64,000 nucleotides of DNA, from assembly GCA_963757335.1 (NCBI GenBank), contig CAVWRJ010000011.1:235179-299178 (forward strand), written 5' to 3'. This document shows, in pieces, positions 26,252-33,598 of the stretch. The stretch comes from DASQPA01 sp963757335 (GTDB lineage: Bacteria; Acidobacteriota; Thermoanaerobaculia; Multivoradales; UBA5704). Below the pieces are notes generated by a model. That model searched no databases and had not been told where the DNA came from. It saw only the letters and a program-made list of their open reading frames with translations. Numbering within the stretch: the stretch's first letter is position 1; every line of letters starts with the position of its first letter. The translations under genes were made by a program, and so were the position numbers.

Positions 26252-27196
26252 GCGCCGCCTTCTTGTTTGATGCTCCGAAGTCTTGACTTGGTCGTAGGCA
26301 TGGTTTATCTCCTGCATACGTCGATTCAACAACTGCAACTCAAGGTCACCGAGGCTCATCTGTAGATCAGTATGGTAAGCCTTGGCAAGCGCGGATCGCG
26401 CCTTCTTCGCTTCTGCCTGTGAATGACCCGCGGGAATCGACAAAATTTCCTGCGGCGAGGCGGACATTCTGTGATTATAAACGTCCTCATTTCCGATTTT
26501 CTTCCCGTCGTCAACATTCGGAGCCTTAATCCTGAACGTTACCCTTTTGCCGATCGAAAAGCGGGTACTAACAAGCTCCCCGCGCATATCTCGCCAACGG
26601 AGTATTTGGCGCCGAGCATCAAAGCGAAGCTCGGTGTCTCCCACTTTGCAGGGCAAAAAGTCGTCGCCGATGAACTTATCAAGTGGCTTACCACGAAGTT
26701 CCTTATCGTTTGTTCCAGCCGATCTAAAAACTTCATCCAGGGCCACTGCCTCAAATTCCTCTGGCGAGAAGTTAAGCACAAAAGCTGCCTCTCGCCAGGT
26801 AGATAGCTTGGCGCACTGCAAGAGGAGTTCCGGGTTAACTGCTCCCTCGATCTTGGCCTGTAGGAGAAGAGACTTCTCGCGAACCTCTTGCCCTCTTCTG
26901 AGCTTAATTGTGAAGATGGCATCCGCGCCCAAGGTCCCCTCTGGTGCGCCTTTAGGCTTACTCCGAAACTTATGGTAATCGATCTCCCATGTCCATACTC
27001 CGCCGCGACTCTGTTCCTCCTCGGCCACAACTACTTTACGGCCCGCCGCCTGCAACTTGGATAAGAGAGCACCTGTAAGCGTGTCCTCTTCAGCAAAGGC
27101 CGACCAATATCCACGCTTGGCCCTTGCTACCGCACGGTTCACGTGCCTCGAAATGGCTTCCATGACTTCACCTGGTATATAGAGCCTTCCCGCCAA
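26246..27196 (-). CDS. Nuclease-like protein fused to a C-terminal DnaJ-type J domain (cassette-borne)
   Basis: The N-terminal part (about 30-125) has TLTGALLSKLQ, then GADAIFTIKLR with Asp92, then SLLLQAKIEG with Gln113 and Lys115. This spacing resembles a PD-(D/E)xK nuclease core of the D...QxK type. Residues about 245-305 form a J domain (EILSIPAGHSQAEAKKARSA, AYHTDLQ, MQEINHAYDQVK), with His275-Thr276-Asp277 in place of HPD. The altered HPD may weaken Hsp70 coupling. Such fusions suggest defence or quality-control roles, but none is shown. Its stop codon lies in an attC-like site. Confidence 0.6.
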   Translation of the reverse strand: MAGRLYIPGEVMEAISRHVNRAVARAKRGYWSAFAEEDTLTGALLSKLQAAGRKVVVAEEEQSRGGVWTWEIDYHKFRSKPKGAPEGTLGADAIFTIKLRRGQEVREKSLLLQAKIEGAVNPELLLQCAKLSTWREAAFVLNFSPEEFEAVALDEVFRSAGTNDKELRGKPLDKFIGDDFLPCKVGDTELRFDARRQILRWRDMRGELVSTRFSIGKRVTFRIKAPNVDDGKKIGNEDVYNHRMSASPQEILSIPAGHSQAEAKKARSALAKAYHTDLQMSLGDLELQLLNRRMQEINHAYDQVKTSEHQTRRRRA

Positions 27197-27217
27197 TCAA
27201 GACCCCCTACTATAGGC

Positions 27218-27275
27218 GCATAACGCTATGGCCGATGAGCGGCGGCTTGCCGTCCGCTCGATCGGCGGGTTAGCT
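27218..27275 (-). other. Integron attC-like recombination site 3
   Basis: On the minus strand: R'' AGCTAAC, L'' GATCGAGCGG, loop, L' CCGCTCATC, R' GTTATGC. The arms GATCGAGCGG and CCGCTCATC pair with one offset. The stop codon of the HNH gene lies within R''. The site is 58 bp, at the short end for attC. Confidence 0.75.
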
Positions 27276-27797
27276 GTTTTTCAACCGCCTCATTTCGGAC
27301 ACGGCTTTGTCAAATGACGCGAGTGCCTCATCAATGACTGCCTGAGCGCGGCGTTGCGTGTTGGGATCCACCACTCGTCGGTTAACGTCCCTCATCATCA
27401 TCCATTCGACAATGCGGCCGCGACGGCTGTTTAAGATGTCGGGCGAGGAACACTTCTTGGCCAAGAACGTCTCCCAGGACTCTTCCCGCTTCTCATCGCC
27501 ATTGCACCGACCACAGGCTAGAACATGACTGTAAATTGAATTAGTGCCACCCAAGGCTGCGGGGACAGCATGGTCTAAATGGCCCTGCCGTGAATTTTGC
27601 TCAAGGGCGGCGCCACAATAGGCGCAAGATGATTTGAAGTGCTCCCAAAGACGGGCTACATCCTCTGGCCCAGGATGCGGGTCAAGAATGGAGCTCAGGC
27701 AACGCTTTATCTTGTTCTTGGCTGTTGATGGCGTGTCTTTGGGCATCACTTCTCCGCAATGAGGGCGCCAAATAGCTGGCCGAGCATGGCGATACAC
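27270..27797 (-). CDS. HNH endonuclease domain protein (cassette-borne)
   Basis: The protein has a zinc-type HNH core: SCAYCGAAL, GHLDHAVPAALGG, HVLACGRCNGDEKRE (about residues 73-120). The His-Asn-His residues and two Cys pairs are visible. A GTG at 27797, 1 base after the AbiV stop, gives 175 aa; an ATG at 27746 (MPKDTPSTAKNKIK) gives 158 aa and may be the true start. It directly follows an AbiV-like gene in the same putative cassette. DNA cleavage is likely from the family; defence use is inference. Confidence 0.8.
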   Translation of the reverse strand: MYRHARPAIWRPHCGEVMPKDTPSTAKNKIKRCLSSILDPHPGPEDVARLWEHFKSSCAYCGAALEQNSRQGHLDHAVPAALGGTNSIYSHVLACGRCNGDEKREESWETFLAKKCSSPDILNSRRGRIVEWMMMRDVNRRVVDPNTQRRAQAVIDEALASFDKAVSEMRRLKNS

Positions 27798-27798
27798 C

Positions 27799-28299
27799 TC
27801 ACTTCATGAACCCCTTGGTACCGATCTGAACTCCCATGGCTTCCCAACGCCGGATCTTGTCAAGGCCAGCTTCGGCAACTTTAATCATTTCACGTGCTTC
27901 TTGCTCCGATATACTCTGTTTCGGAGTTACAGGCAGTAACCTATTATCGACATCCACATATAGGGCGGCCATTCGCTTGGAAGCAGCCGGACGTATGGCT
28001 CCCTCGGGAATATCGCCAAAAACGCCATGCGCCCACAGGACAGCCCATTCAGCGCGCGCGATCTTCGACCTGTGATCTCGAAAGGCAGCATCAAACTCTT
28101 CCCTGGTTATGTAGCCCGTGAAGAGGTCTGCGACTAGCTGAAACTTTGAGATTTCCTCGATTGCCGTAAAAGCTAGAACGTAAGATCTTGGGAAGCTACC
28201 TCGCTGAGCCAGCTCTTCTGCTTCGCCGATCAGATCGCAGGCATTGGCAATGCAGGCATCGTAGGTTTCCAGCAGTTCAGTCTCAAGGCGTTTCTTCAA
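27799..28299 (-). CDS. AbiV-like abortive infection protein (HEPN superfamily)
   Basis: The 166-aa helical protein has IANACDLIGEAEELAQRGSF, then SYVLAFTAIEEISKFQLVADL, the AbiV pattern with the conserved A..A.EE.SK helix, and DAAFRDHRSKIARAEW with the HEPN-like R-x4-6-H region reversed as D-H-R-x-K. AbiV of Lactococcus blocks phage late gene expression by binding a phage protein. It lies 1 base before the HNH gene, an unusual two-gene cassette. GC is well below that of the neighbours. Confidence 0.75.
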   Translation of the reverse strand: MKKRLETELLETYDACIANACDLIGEAEELAQRGSFPRSYVLAFTAIEEISKFQLVADLFTGYITREEFDAAFRDHRSKIARAEWAVLWAHGVFGDIPEGAIRPAASKRMAALYVDVDNRLLPVTPKQSISEQEAREMIKVAEAGLDKIRRWEAMGVQIGTKGFMK

Positions 28300-28321
28300 C
28301 CTACTTCCCCCCTACTTTGGC

Positions 28322-28373
28322 AGCTAACCTCTACCTCACCCTATTATCCGACGTACTTCCCGGATTATCCGAC
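28322..28373. other. Candidate first core site (attI-like) with two 10-bp direct repeats
   Basis: GTTAGCT on the minus strand (28322-28328) lies 23 bases before the AbiV start and could be the left boundary of the first cassette. Further out, ATTATCCGAC occurs at 28343-28352 and 28364-28373, 21 bases apart. Core site plus direct repeats resembles an attI layout, but no integrase gene is present, so this is tentative. Confidence 0.35.
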
Positions 28374-28733
28374 AGCCCCCTTGTCGCTAAGGCAGCCAAT
28401 CCTGCTCCAGAAAGCGAAGCATAAGCTACCTACCTACAACATTTAGAGGAGATCTTAACTCCGGTCACGAGTCGCGTCAACGACATGAGCGCGGACGTAT
28501 AAGCCTCCCAACTGTGCCTCTCGAAGGCGTGCATAGCGACAGGAACGGTTGGCGGGAGGATACCGGGGGAGCGGTCCATCGCGGCAAGAAGAATTCGCGA
28601 ATTCCCCCTTGCCCTACCGCCCTACTTATGCTACGGTCTCTACATCGGGAGGAACGTCCTCCCGCCCAAACAAGCGGGACCGGCCCGAGTTGGCGCTCAG
28701 ACCGGCCCCTGACTCTGCACGAGGAAATAGCTC
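28374..28733. other. Intergenic region, no gene seen
   Basis: I find no coding frame or integrase remnant here. GC rises back to the level of the right-hand sequence. Confidence 0.35.
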
Positions 28734-29261
28734 ATGCAAAGCTCCCGACATGGTAGCAGGCCGCAGGTCTCTCCCCTCGACAACGCTTTCTCCCCCACCT
28801 ACCTGGCCCGTCTCCGCGAACGCGACGACAGCCTGACCGCCGCCGAGGCGGAGCTCGCCGGACCTTGGAAGATCGAGCCGGTGCCGGGCCGGCCGGGTGC
28901 GGTCGCCATCCTCCGGATCTGGGAGGATCTCGCCGTCGGCGATCCGCCGGTCGGGGTGCTGTGGCATCTCGAAACCGCGCAGCTCCTCTCCGTGCTCCTG
29001 CCGGCGATCGACCGCGAGCTGCTCTTCTACCTAAAGGAAGAGCCGACTTCCGAGGGCTTCCCGCTGGTGGCCGTGTACGGGGAGCAGGGACCCCAGGTCG
29101 CCGGGTGGCTCGACCGGTACGAGCCGCGCTGGGCCGAGGGGCTCCACCTGCTGGAGGCAATCGTGCGGTCGCCTTCGGCGCTGGCCACTCTGCTCGAAGC
29201 TGCGGGGCCGGGAGCGGAGGAGCAGGTCGGGCGTATCCGCGCGCGCAGGCAAACGGCGTAA
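28734..29261 (+). CDS. Hypothetical 175-aa protein
   Basis: The frame has normal codon use for this genome and encodes a soluble alpha/beta protein (YLARLRERDDSLTAAEAELA, LLSVLLPAIDRELLFYLKEE, GEQGPQVAGWLDRYEPRWAE). No signal peptide, membrane segment or catalytic motif is seen and I recognise no family. The start at 28734 (ATG) has no strong ribosome-binding site, and the first 20 residues may not be translated. No operon partner. Confidence 0.6.
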   Translation: MQSSRHGSRPQVSPLDNAFSPTYLARLRERDDSLTAAEAELAGPWKIEPVPGRPGAVAILRIWEDLAVGDPPVGVLWHLETAQLLSVLLPAIDRELLFYLKEEPTSEGFPLVAVYGEQGPQVAGWLDRYEPRWAEGLHLLEAIVRSPSALATLLEAAGPGAEEQVGRIRARRQTA

Positions 29262-29475
29262 TCGGGAGACTGGAGTGGGACGGGCGCCCTCCGGGCGCTC
29301 CCCCCGCTCGAGGGCCTCTCGACGAGGAAGTCCGCGAGCGCCAGGCGGGGCGCCGTACCGGGGAGAGCCGCCAGCAGGCGCCGCGGCCCTGGTGCCCAAG
29401 GGTGCCAGGCGATTCGCGGTGCCGAGATTTGGCAGCCTTGAATCGCCGCTTGGTGTCGGGACAGTGTGAGCGGGC
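29262..29475. other. Intergenic, no gene seen
   Basis: Frames here are short and none matches a family I know. Confidence 0.3.
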
Positions 29476-29625
29476 TCAGTCTCGCCTGATCCAATACCGC
29501 GGTCGGCGCTTCTGGTGTGCGACCGCCAAGATCCGGATTTGCCCCGAGCCGAGGGGGCGATAGATCAAAGAGTAAGGGAAGCGAGGAAGGACGAAGCTCC
29601 GAATCTCTCTACCTACTCTCGGAGA
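29476..29625 (-). pseudogene. C-terminal remnant of a RelE/ParE-type toxin
   Basis: The frame reads VGREIRSFVLPRFPYSLIYR, then GQIRILAVAHQKRRPRYW, the last two strands of RelE/ParE toxins. An in-frame stop lies just upstream and no start codon is available, so only the last third remains. It overlaps the end of a fragment on the other strand. Confidence 0.6.
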
Positions 29626-29770
29626 GGTCGAGCGCTACTCCCGGCAGCCGGAGGGAGGGTGGCTGCTGCTCGAAGCCAACCGGTTGGAAGACCGTCTTCC
29701 CCTGCCTGCGATCGGGTGCGAGCTTTCTCTTGCTGCTATCTACAAGCGGGTGTTCGAGTCCAGCAGTTGA
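29605..29770 (+). pseudogene. C-terminal remnant of a Uma2-family (DUF820) endonuclease-like protein
   Basis: The frame reads EVERYSRQPEGGWLLLEANR, then LPAIGCELSLAAIYKRVFES and stops. This matches the last strand and helix of Uma2/DUF820 proteins. Nothing coherent is left upstream. The fragment abuts the RelE remnant on the opposite strand, evidence of a past rearrangement. Confidence 0.5.
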
Positions 29771-29807
29771 CCGGCGAAGATCGGCCGGCGCTCCTCCTCT
29801 CCCCTCC

Positions 29808-31181
29808 CTAATGACGGAGCTCGAAGTTGACCGTCAACGAGTAGTGCACTGGCACCGGTTTGCTCTGGTAGGTCGCCGGCTTAAAACGCCAGTCGCAGAT
29901 GGCGTCGAGAGCATTCGCCTCCATGCCCGGCGGGGCATCGGGGGTGAGGAGGACCAGGTTGCGCGGCACTCCGGTCGGCGTGATGATGGACTCCATCACC
30001 ACTTTTCCTTGCAGCCTCTCGGCGCGCAAGGACTCCGGGATAGCGGGGCTGGCGGTGATCCAGGATCTCGGGTCTCTGGACCTGCTGCGGGGACTCCCCC
30101 TTCGCCGCTTTCAGAAAAGGGAAGCGCTCTCCCCAGGGGTGATCTTCGAGGAGCTTCCCGGCCGCGCCGTAGGCCGAGAGGTCGGCGCCATAGAGGCGCG
30201 GCTCCAGGGTCTGCGCCGCCTGCCAGCGGCAGATCGCCCCGTCCGCCTCTCCCTGGCCGGCCTGCGCCAGGGCTTTGAGGGCGAGGGCGACCCCCAGGAA
30301 ACTCCGCGACGGGCTGGTCTTCCCCTGGTTCGCCCCCGTCCAGAGCTTCCCCACCTGATTGCCGGCGTCCGGGTAGCGGCCGGCGCGGAGCGTCGCCTCG
30401 GACTCCGCCAACGGACTGCCGGTGAACTCCACGACTTTTTCCAAGGGCCTGCGCTCCATCGGGACCTTGATCTCGTAGAAGGCCGCGACCGGCGTCTCTC
30501 CGGCCCGGGCTGGCTCGAAACGCCAGTCCCGCAGGGACTTCAAGACGACGTAGGTGATCCCCACCGAGGTGCTTTGGGCCACTACCGGCTGCTCGACGTG
30601 GCCCTGGGCATCGACTACAACTTGCAGCCGTATCCCCTTGGGGATCGCCCCCCAGGTGCGAGGAAGCTCGATCTTCTGGGTCTCCACCGCGCGCGGTGGG
30701 GAGAAAGGGCCGCCGCCGTCGCCCTGCCGCCGGAGGGTGAGGCTGTTCGGCACCTCGTCCAGGTGGCGGAGGGCATGGCTCGCCAGGAGCTCGCCGGGAG
30801 CGCCGAACGGCTTCGGATCGAAGTCCACCTCGAGGATCTGGGCGACCGACCAATGCCAGAGGGCATCGTCCGTGCGGCCCTGCCCGGCCTCCGCCAGGGC
30901 GAGCCGAGCCATGGCGTCGAAAGTCCCGGAGGCCTTCCGGAGCAGAGCATCGGAGAGGAGGGAGCGGGACTCCGCCTCGGCCGCCGCCCACTCTCCCCGT
31001 TGGAGCTGGCCGTCGATCTTCTTCAGGCTCTCCTGCCCGTGTAGCCCATGCTCGGCCTCTTCGGCCCGCGATACCTGCGCTCTTTGGCGGTGGGGGCGCC
31101 AGTGGCGGCAGTGGCGGCAGTGCCGGCGTGCGGCGAGGCGAGGGTGGCGATAAGGCAGAAACCAGCCAGGGTCGATCGCAT
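29808..31181 (-). pseudogene. TonB C-terminal-domain (energy-transducer-like) secreted protein with two frameshifts
   Basis: The gene starts MRSTLAGFCLIATLASPHAG, a signal peptide. After a frameshift near 31045-31075 it continues ESLKKIDGQLQRGEWAAAEA, a first TonB-like domain (WGAIPKGIRLQVVVDAQGHV, LKSLRDWRFEPARAGETPVA), a helical repeat segment (ALAQAGQGEADGAICRWQAA), and after a second frameshift near 30055-30066 a second TonB-like domain (GKVVMESIITPTGVPRNLVL, ICDWRFKPATYQSKPVPVHY). Two TonB C-terminal domains with TPR-like helices point to an envelope protein, not a classical TonB with an N-terminal anchor. It follows a secreted protein on the same strand. Confidence 0.7.
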
Positions 31182-31210
31182 GAAGTCTCCTTTCGCGAAT
31201 CCCCCGCTTC

Positions 31211-32137
31211 TTACCGTTCCGGGGGACAATGCTTTCCGGGGGCGGTGAAGCGGTCGCCGCACCATTCCAGGGTGAGCTCCTCGTGGCGGGCATGCTGCTT
31301 GCGCCAGGCCACGAAACCCTGAAGCATGGCGGTCTCGTTGGGGTCGTTCGCTCTGAGGGAGCAGAGGGGCGGGACGGCGAAGTCCTCGTGGCGGACCTGG
31401 AGCCGGAGGCGAAGTGGGGCGTCGCCGGTGGCGGCGAGCCTCTCCCAGCCTTCGAGGATCTGGAACGAAAAGGGCTCTCCCACCCGCGACCCCTGGCAGA
31501 GATCGCGTTCCAGGAAGTGATTGTTGAACGTCTCCTTGAGGTGCTCCCGGTGAGGAGGAGCGTCGCCGTCGAAGGTGAGGAGGGTGAGCGAGGCGTCCTC
31601 CTCTCCCTGTCCGACAGAGAGGTTGAGGCAGACGAGGGCGGACTGGTTCTCGGCGCGGTAGAGGCTGAAGCAGGAGTCGCCGCGCTCGCCGGGCAGAATG
31701 AGGATTCGATGCCAGATCCCGTCCTCCCAGCGCAGGAGGATGCCACCGCCGAAGTTGTTGGCGTGGGCCTCGCAGCCGTCGTAGCTCAAGAAGATCTCTT
31801 GGACCCCGGGCCGGGAGAATTTGCCGTGGTTAACCGCGGCGATGCGGAGCCCCGAGCAGTCCCCGCTCGGATAGTCCGGGACGTTGGCGCAGTGGCGGTC
31901 GTTCGCCGGGCCGGTGACGTTCTCCTGGCCGCAGATCGCGGCCAGTAGGCGCTCGCGCTGCTGCGCCGGCGGCTTCACGCTCTTGGAGCGGAAGACCTGG
32001 TGAGCCATGGCCGGCCTCTCGAAGGGGTCGTCCCGCTCCGGCGCTGCCGAAGCGGCAGCGGTGCCGGCAAGGAGCAGGCCGAGCGCCGGAACGAGAAGCT
32101 GGACGAGGAGCTTGGGGAAGGCGCCGGCCGTGGGCAT
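31211..32137 (-). CDS. Secreted or periplasmic protein of unknown function
   Basis: The 308-aa protein begins with MPTAGAFPKLLVQLLVPALG and a hydrophobic core ending AAASAA, a Sec signal peptide. The mature part has eight or so cysteines (AAICGQENV, HCANVPDY, GDCSGLRIAA, GDSCFSLY, ERDLCQGS, VPPLCSL), suggesting disulfides. No family is recognised. It lies 29 bases upstream of the TonB-domain gene on the same strand, so they may be co-transcribed. Confidence 0.7.
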   Translation of the reverse strand: MPTAGAFPKLLVQLLVPALGLLLAGTAAASAAPERDDPFERPAMAHQVFRSKSVKPPAQQRERLLAAICGQENVTGPANDRHCANVPDYPSGDCSGLRIAAVNHGKFSRPGVQEIFLSYDGCEAHANNFGGGILLRWEDGIWHRILILPGERGDSCFSLYRAENQSALVCLNLSVGQGEEDASLTLLTFDGDAPPHREHLKETFNNHFLERDLCQGSRVGEPFSFQILEGWERLAATGDAPLRLRLQVRHEDFAVPPLCSLRANDPNETAMLQGFVAWRKQHARHEELTLEWCGDRFTAPGKHCPPER

Positions 32138-32204
32138 GATTTCGGCTCCGGGAAAAGTTGTGAAGCTAGTCTATCGCCAGCGCTGGCTGCTTCAAACCTT
32201 TGGT

Positions 32205-32388
32205 AAGCTCCCGGACGCCGCGGAGAGTCCGCTGGACGGTGTTCGATACCTTCCAGACGGCGTTTGGGATGGCTGGATGCCGTTTGAGACCTCCCGGACA
32301 CGTTTGGGGCCCTGCCGGACAGCTCTTCGAAGCCTCCGGACGGCTCTTGGCAGCTTCCGGACGGCTTTTGGAAGGTTCCGGAGCCCGT
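32205..32388. repeat. Imperfect tandem array, 21-bp unit, about eight copies
   Basis: Units begin CGGACGGCTTTTGGAAG or variants, regularly every 21 bases in the right half and more degenerate in the left half. It runs directly into a second array with a different unit of the same length. Confidence 0.75.
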
Positions 32389-32594
32389 GAAAGTCTTCTG
32401 GAACTCGTGGAAAGTCTTCAGGAACCCGTGGAAAGTCTTCGCCCAGAAACCCGTGGAAAGTCCCAGAAACTCGTGGAAAGTCCTCAGGAACTCATGAAAA
32501 GTCTTCCGGGACCCGTGGAAAGTCTTCAGGCACTCGTGGAAAGTCCCCAGGAACTCGTGGAAAGTCTTCCGGAACGCGTAGAAAGTCTCTAGAA
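32389..32594. repeat. Imperfect tandem array, 21-bp unit, about ten copies
   Basis: Units contain ACTCGTGGAAAGTCTTC or close variants, mostly every 21 bases, with one 15-17-base irregularity near 32440-32475. On the plus strand the repeat can be read as Leu/Val-Glu-Ser heptads and on the minus strand as FHEFLKT-like heptads, but neither frame has a start context that convinces. Confidence 0.85.
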
Positions 32595-32665
32595 CCAGGG
32601 TGACACCTGAAGCGGCTTCGGAGTCTCGCCTTGACACCTCTCCCGAAGGCCAGTAGCTTCGCGCC

Positions 32666-33085
32666 ATGATGAAAATTCGGGTCGTACCGCTGCTTTCTCT
32701 CCTGGCCCTGGGCCTCACTTCAACCTCCCCGCTGCTCGCGGCGGAGCGGATGAAGGCCGGAAATTGGGAATTCACTACGACGACCGACGGTCAGGGGACG
32801 CGCACCTTCAAAAAATGCATGACCGCCGAGGATGCCAAGAGCGTCAACGGCGATGAGAAGACCGGCCGCGCGGCGGCGGAGAAGAGCGCGGGGCAGCACT
32901 GTGCTCTCAAGGAGTACAAAATTGTCGGCGAGACGGTGTCCTACGCTTTGGCCTGCGACACCGCCGCCATCAAGAGCACCGCGACGTACCACGGGGACAG
33001 CTTCGAAGGCACGATGACCACCAAGCGGGGAGGGAAGGACACTACCACCCGAGTCAAAGGCCGACGCCTCGGCGCCTGCCCGTAG
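32666..33085 (+). CDS. DUF3617 family secreted protein
   Basis: The 139-aa protein starts MMKIRVVPLLSLLALGLTST with a Sec signal peptide ending near LLAAERM. The mature part MKAGNWEFTTTTDGQ, then KKCMTAEDAK, HCALKEYKI and YHGDSFEGTMTTKRGGKDTT is the DUF3617 pattern with its paired cysteines. These are periplasmic beta-barrel proteins without known function. It stands alone on the plus strand. Confidence 0.82.
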   Translation: MMKIRVVPLLSLLALGLTSTSPLLAAERMKAGNWEFTTTTDGQGTRTFKKCMTAEDAKSVNGDEKTGRAAAEKSAGQHCALKEYKIVGETVSYALACDTAAIKSTATYHGDSFEGTMTTKRGGKDTTTRVKGRRLGACP

Positions 33086-33137
33086 ATCCCCGCCTGCCAG
33101 AGCTTCCCGGGCGGTCCGCGCTTAGGATATACCGTGG

Positions 33138-33558
33138 CTAATGGGCGAGCGCCGCGGCGGCGCGGCGGGCCGCCTCCTGGAGGAGCTCCGGGTCGCGCCG
33201 GGAGCGCATCCAGGCTGCCGGGGTCTCTCCCTCCAGGAGGTCCTGGGGGCTGACGAGCCAGGAGGCCAGGGTGTAGGGAGTTTCGATCGCGCCGGAAAAG
33301 GCGGCGAGGACAGGCGCGAGCTCGGGATAGGGTCGCCCATCGGGTCCGAACTGGAAGGGCCTTGGCCTGTTCGAGGTCGAACAGCGGGCCGAGATGGCGG
33401 CCCCAAACCGCCTCGGCGGTGGCGAGGAGAGCCGCCCGACGGCCGAGCGCAGCGGGGTCGCCGAGATCCAGGGCGTTCTCCTGCCGCTCCATCTCCTCCA
33501 GAGTCCGTTCGAAAGCGCGGGCGGCAATGGCGACGGCGGTGGCAGTGGCGGTGGACAC
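33138..33558 (-). pseudogene. DUF2384/ParS-like antitoxin-type protein, frameshifted
   Basis: The first frame reads AFERTLEEMERQENALDLGD and GRHLGPLFDLEQAK; near 33357-33362 the frame shifts by one base and continues FQFGPDGRPYPELAPVLAAF, LASWLVSPQDLLEGETPAAW and DPELLQEAARRAAAALAH. The second part resembles the toxin-binding domain of Xre/MbcA/ParS antitoxins. No RES toxin partner is seen. It lies downstream of the MFS transporter on the same strand. One-base indel, real or a sequencing error. Confidence 0.55.
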
Positions 33559-33598
33559 GAGAGAAGTCTAGGACGTCAAGATCGTCAAGTCAAGATCG

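Noticed and set aside
28374..28733. Integron integrase gene expected next to the cassettes
   Set aside because: Looked for in all frames; no tyrosine recombinase motif was found in this stretch.
31975..32775. Minus-strand 266-aa protein with FHEFLKT repeats
   Set aside because: It reads through the tandem array and out of frame into the neighbouring secreted-protein gene; no start context and no family.
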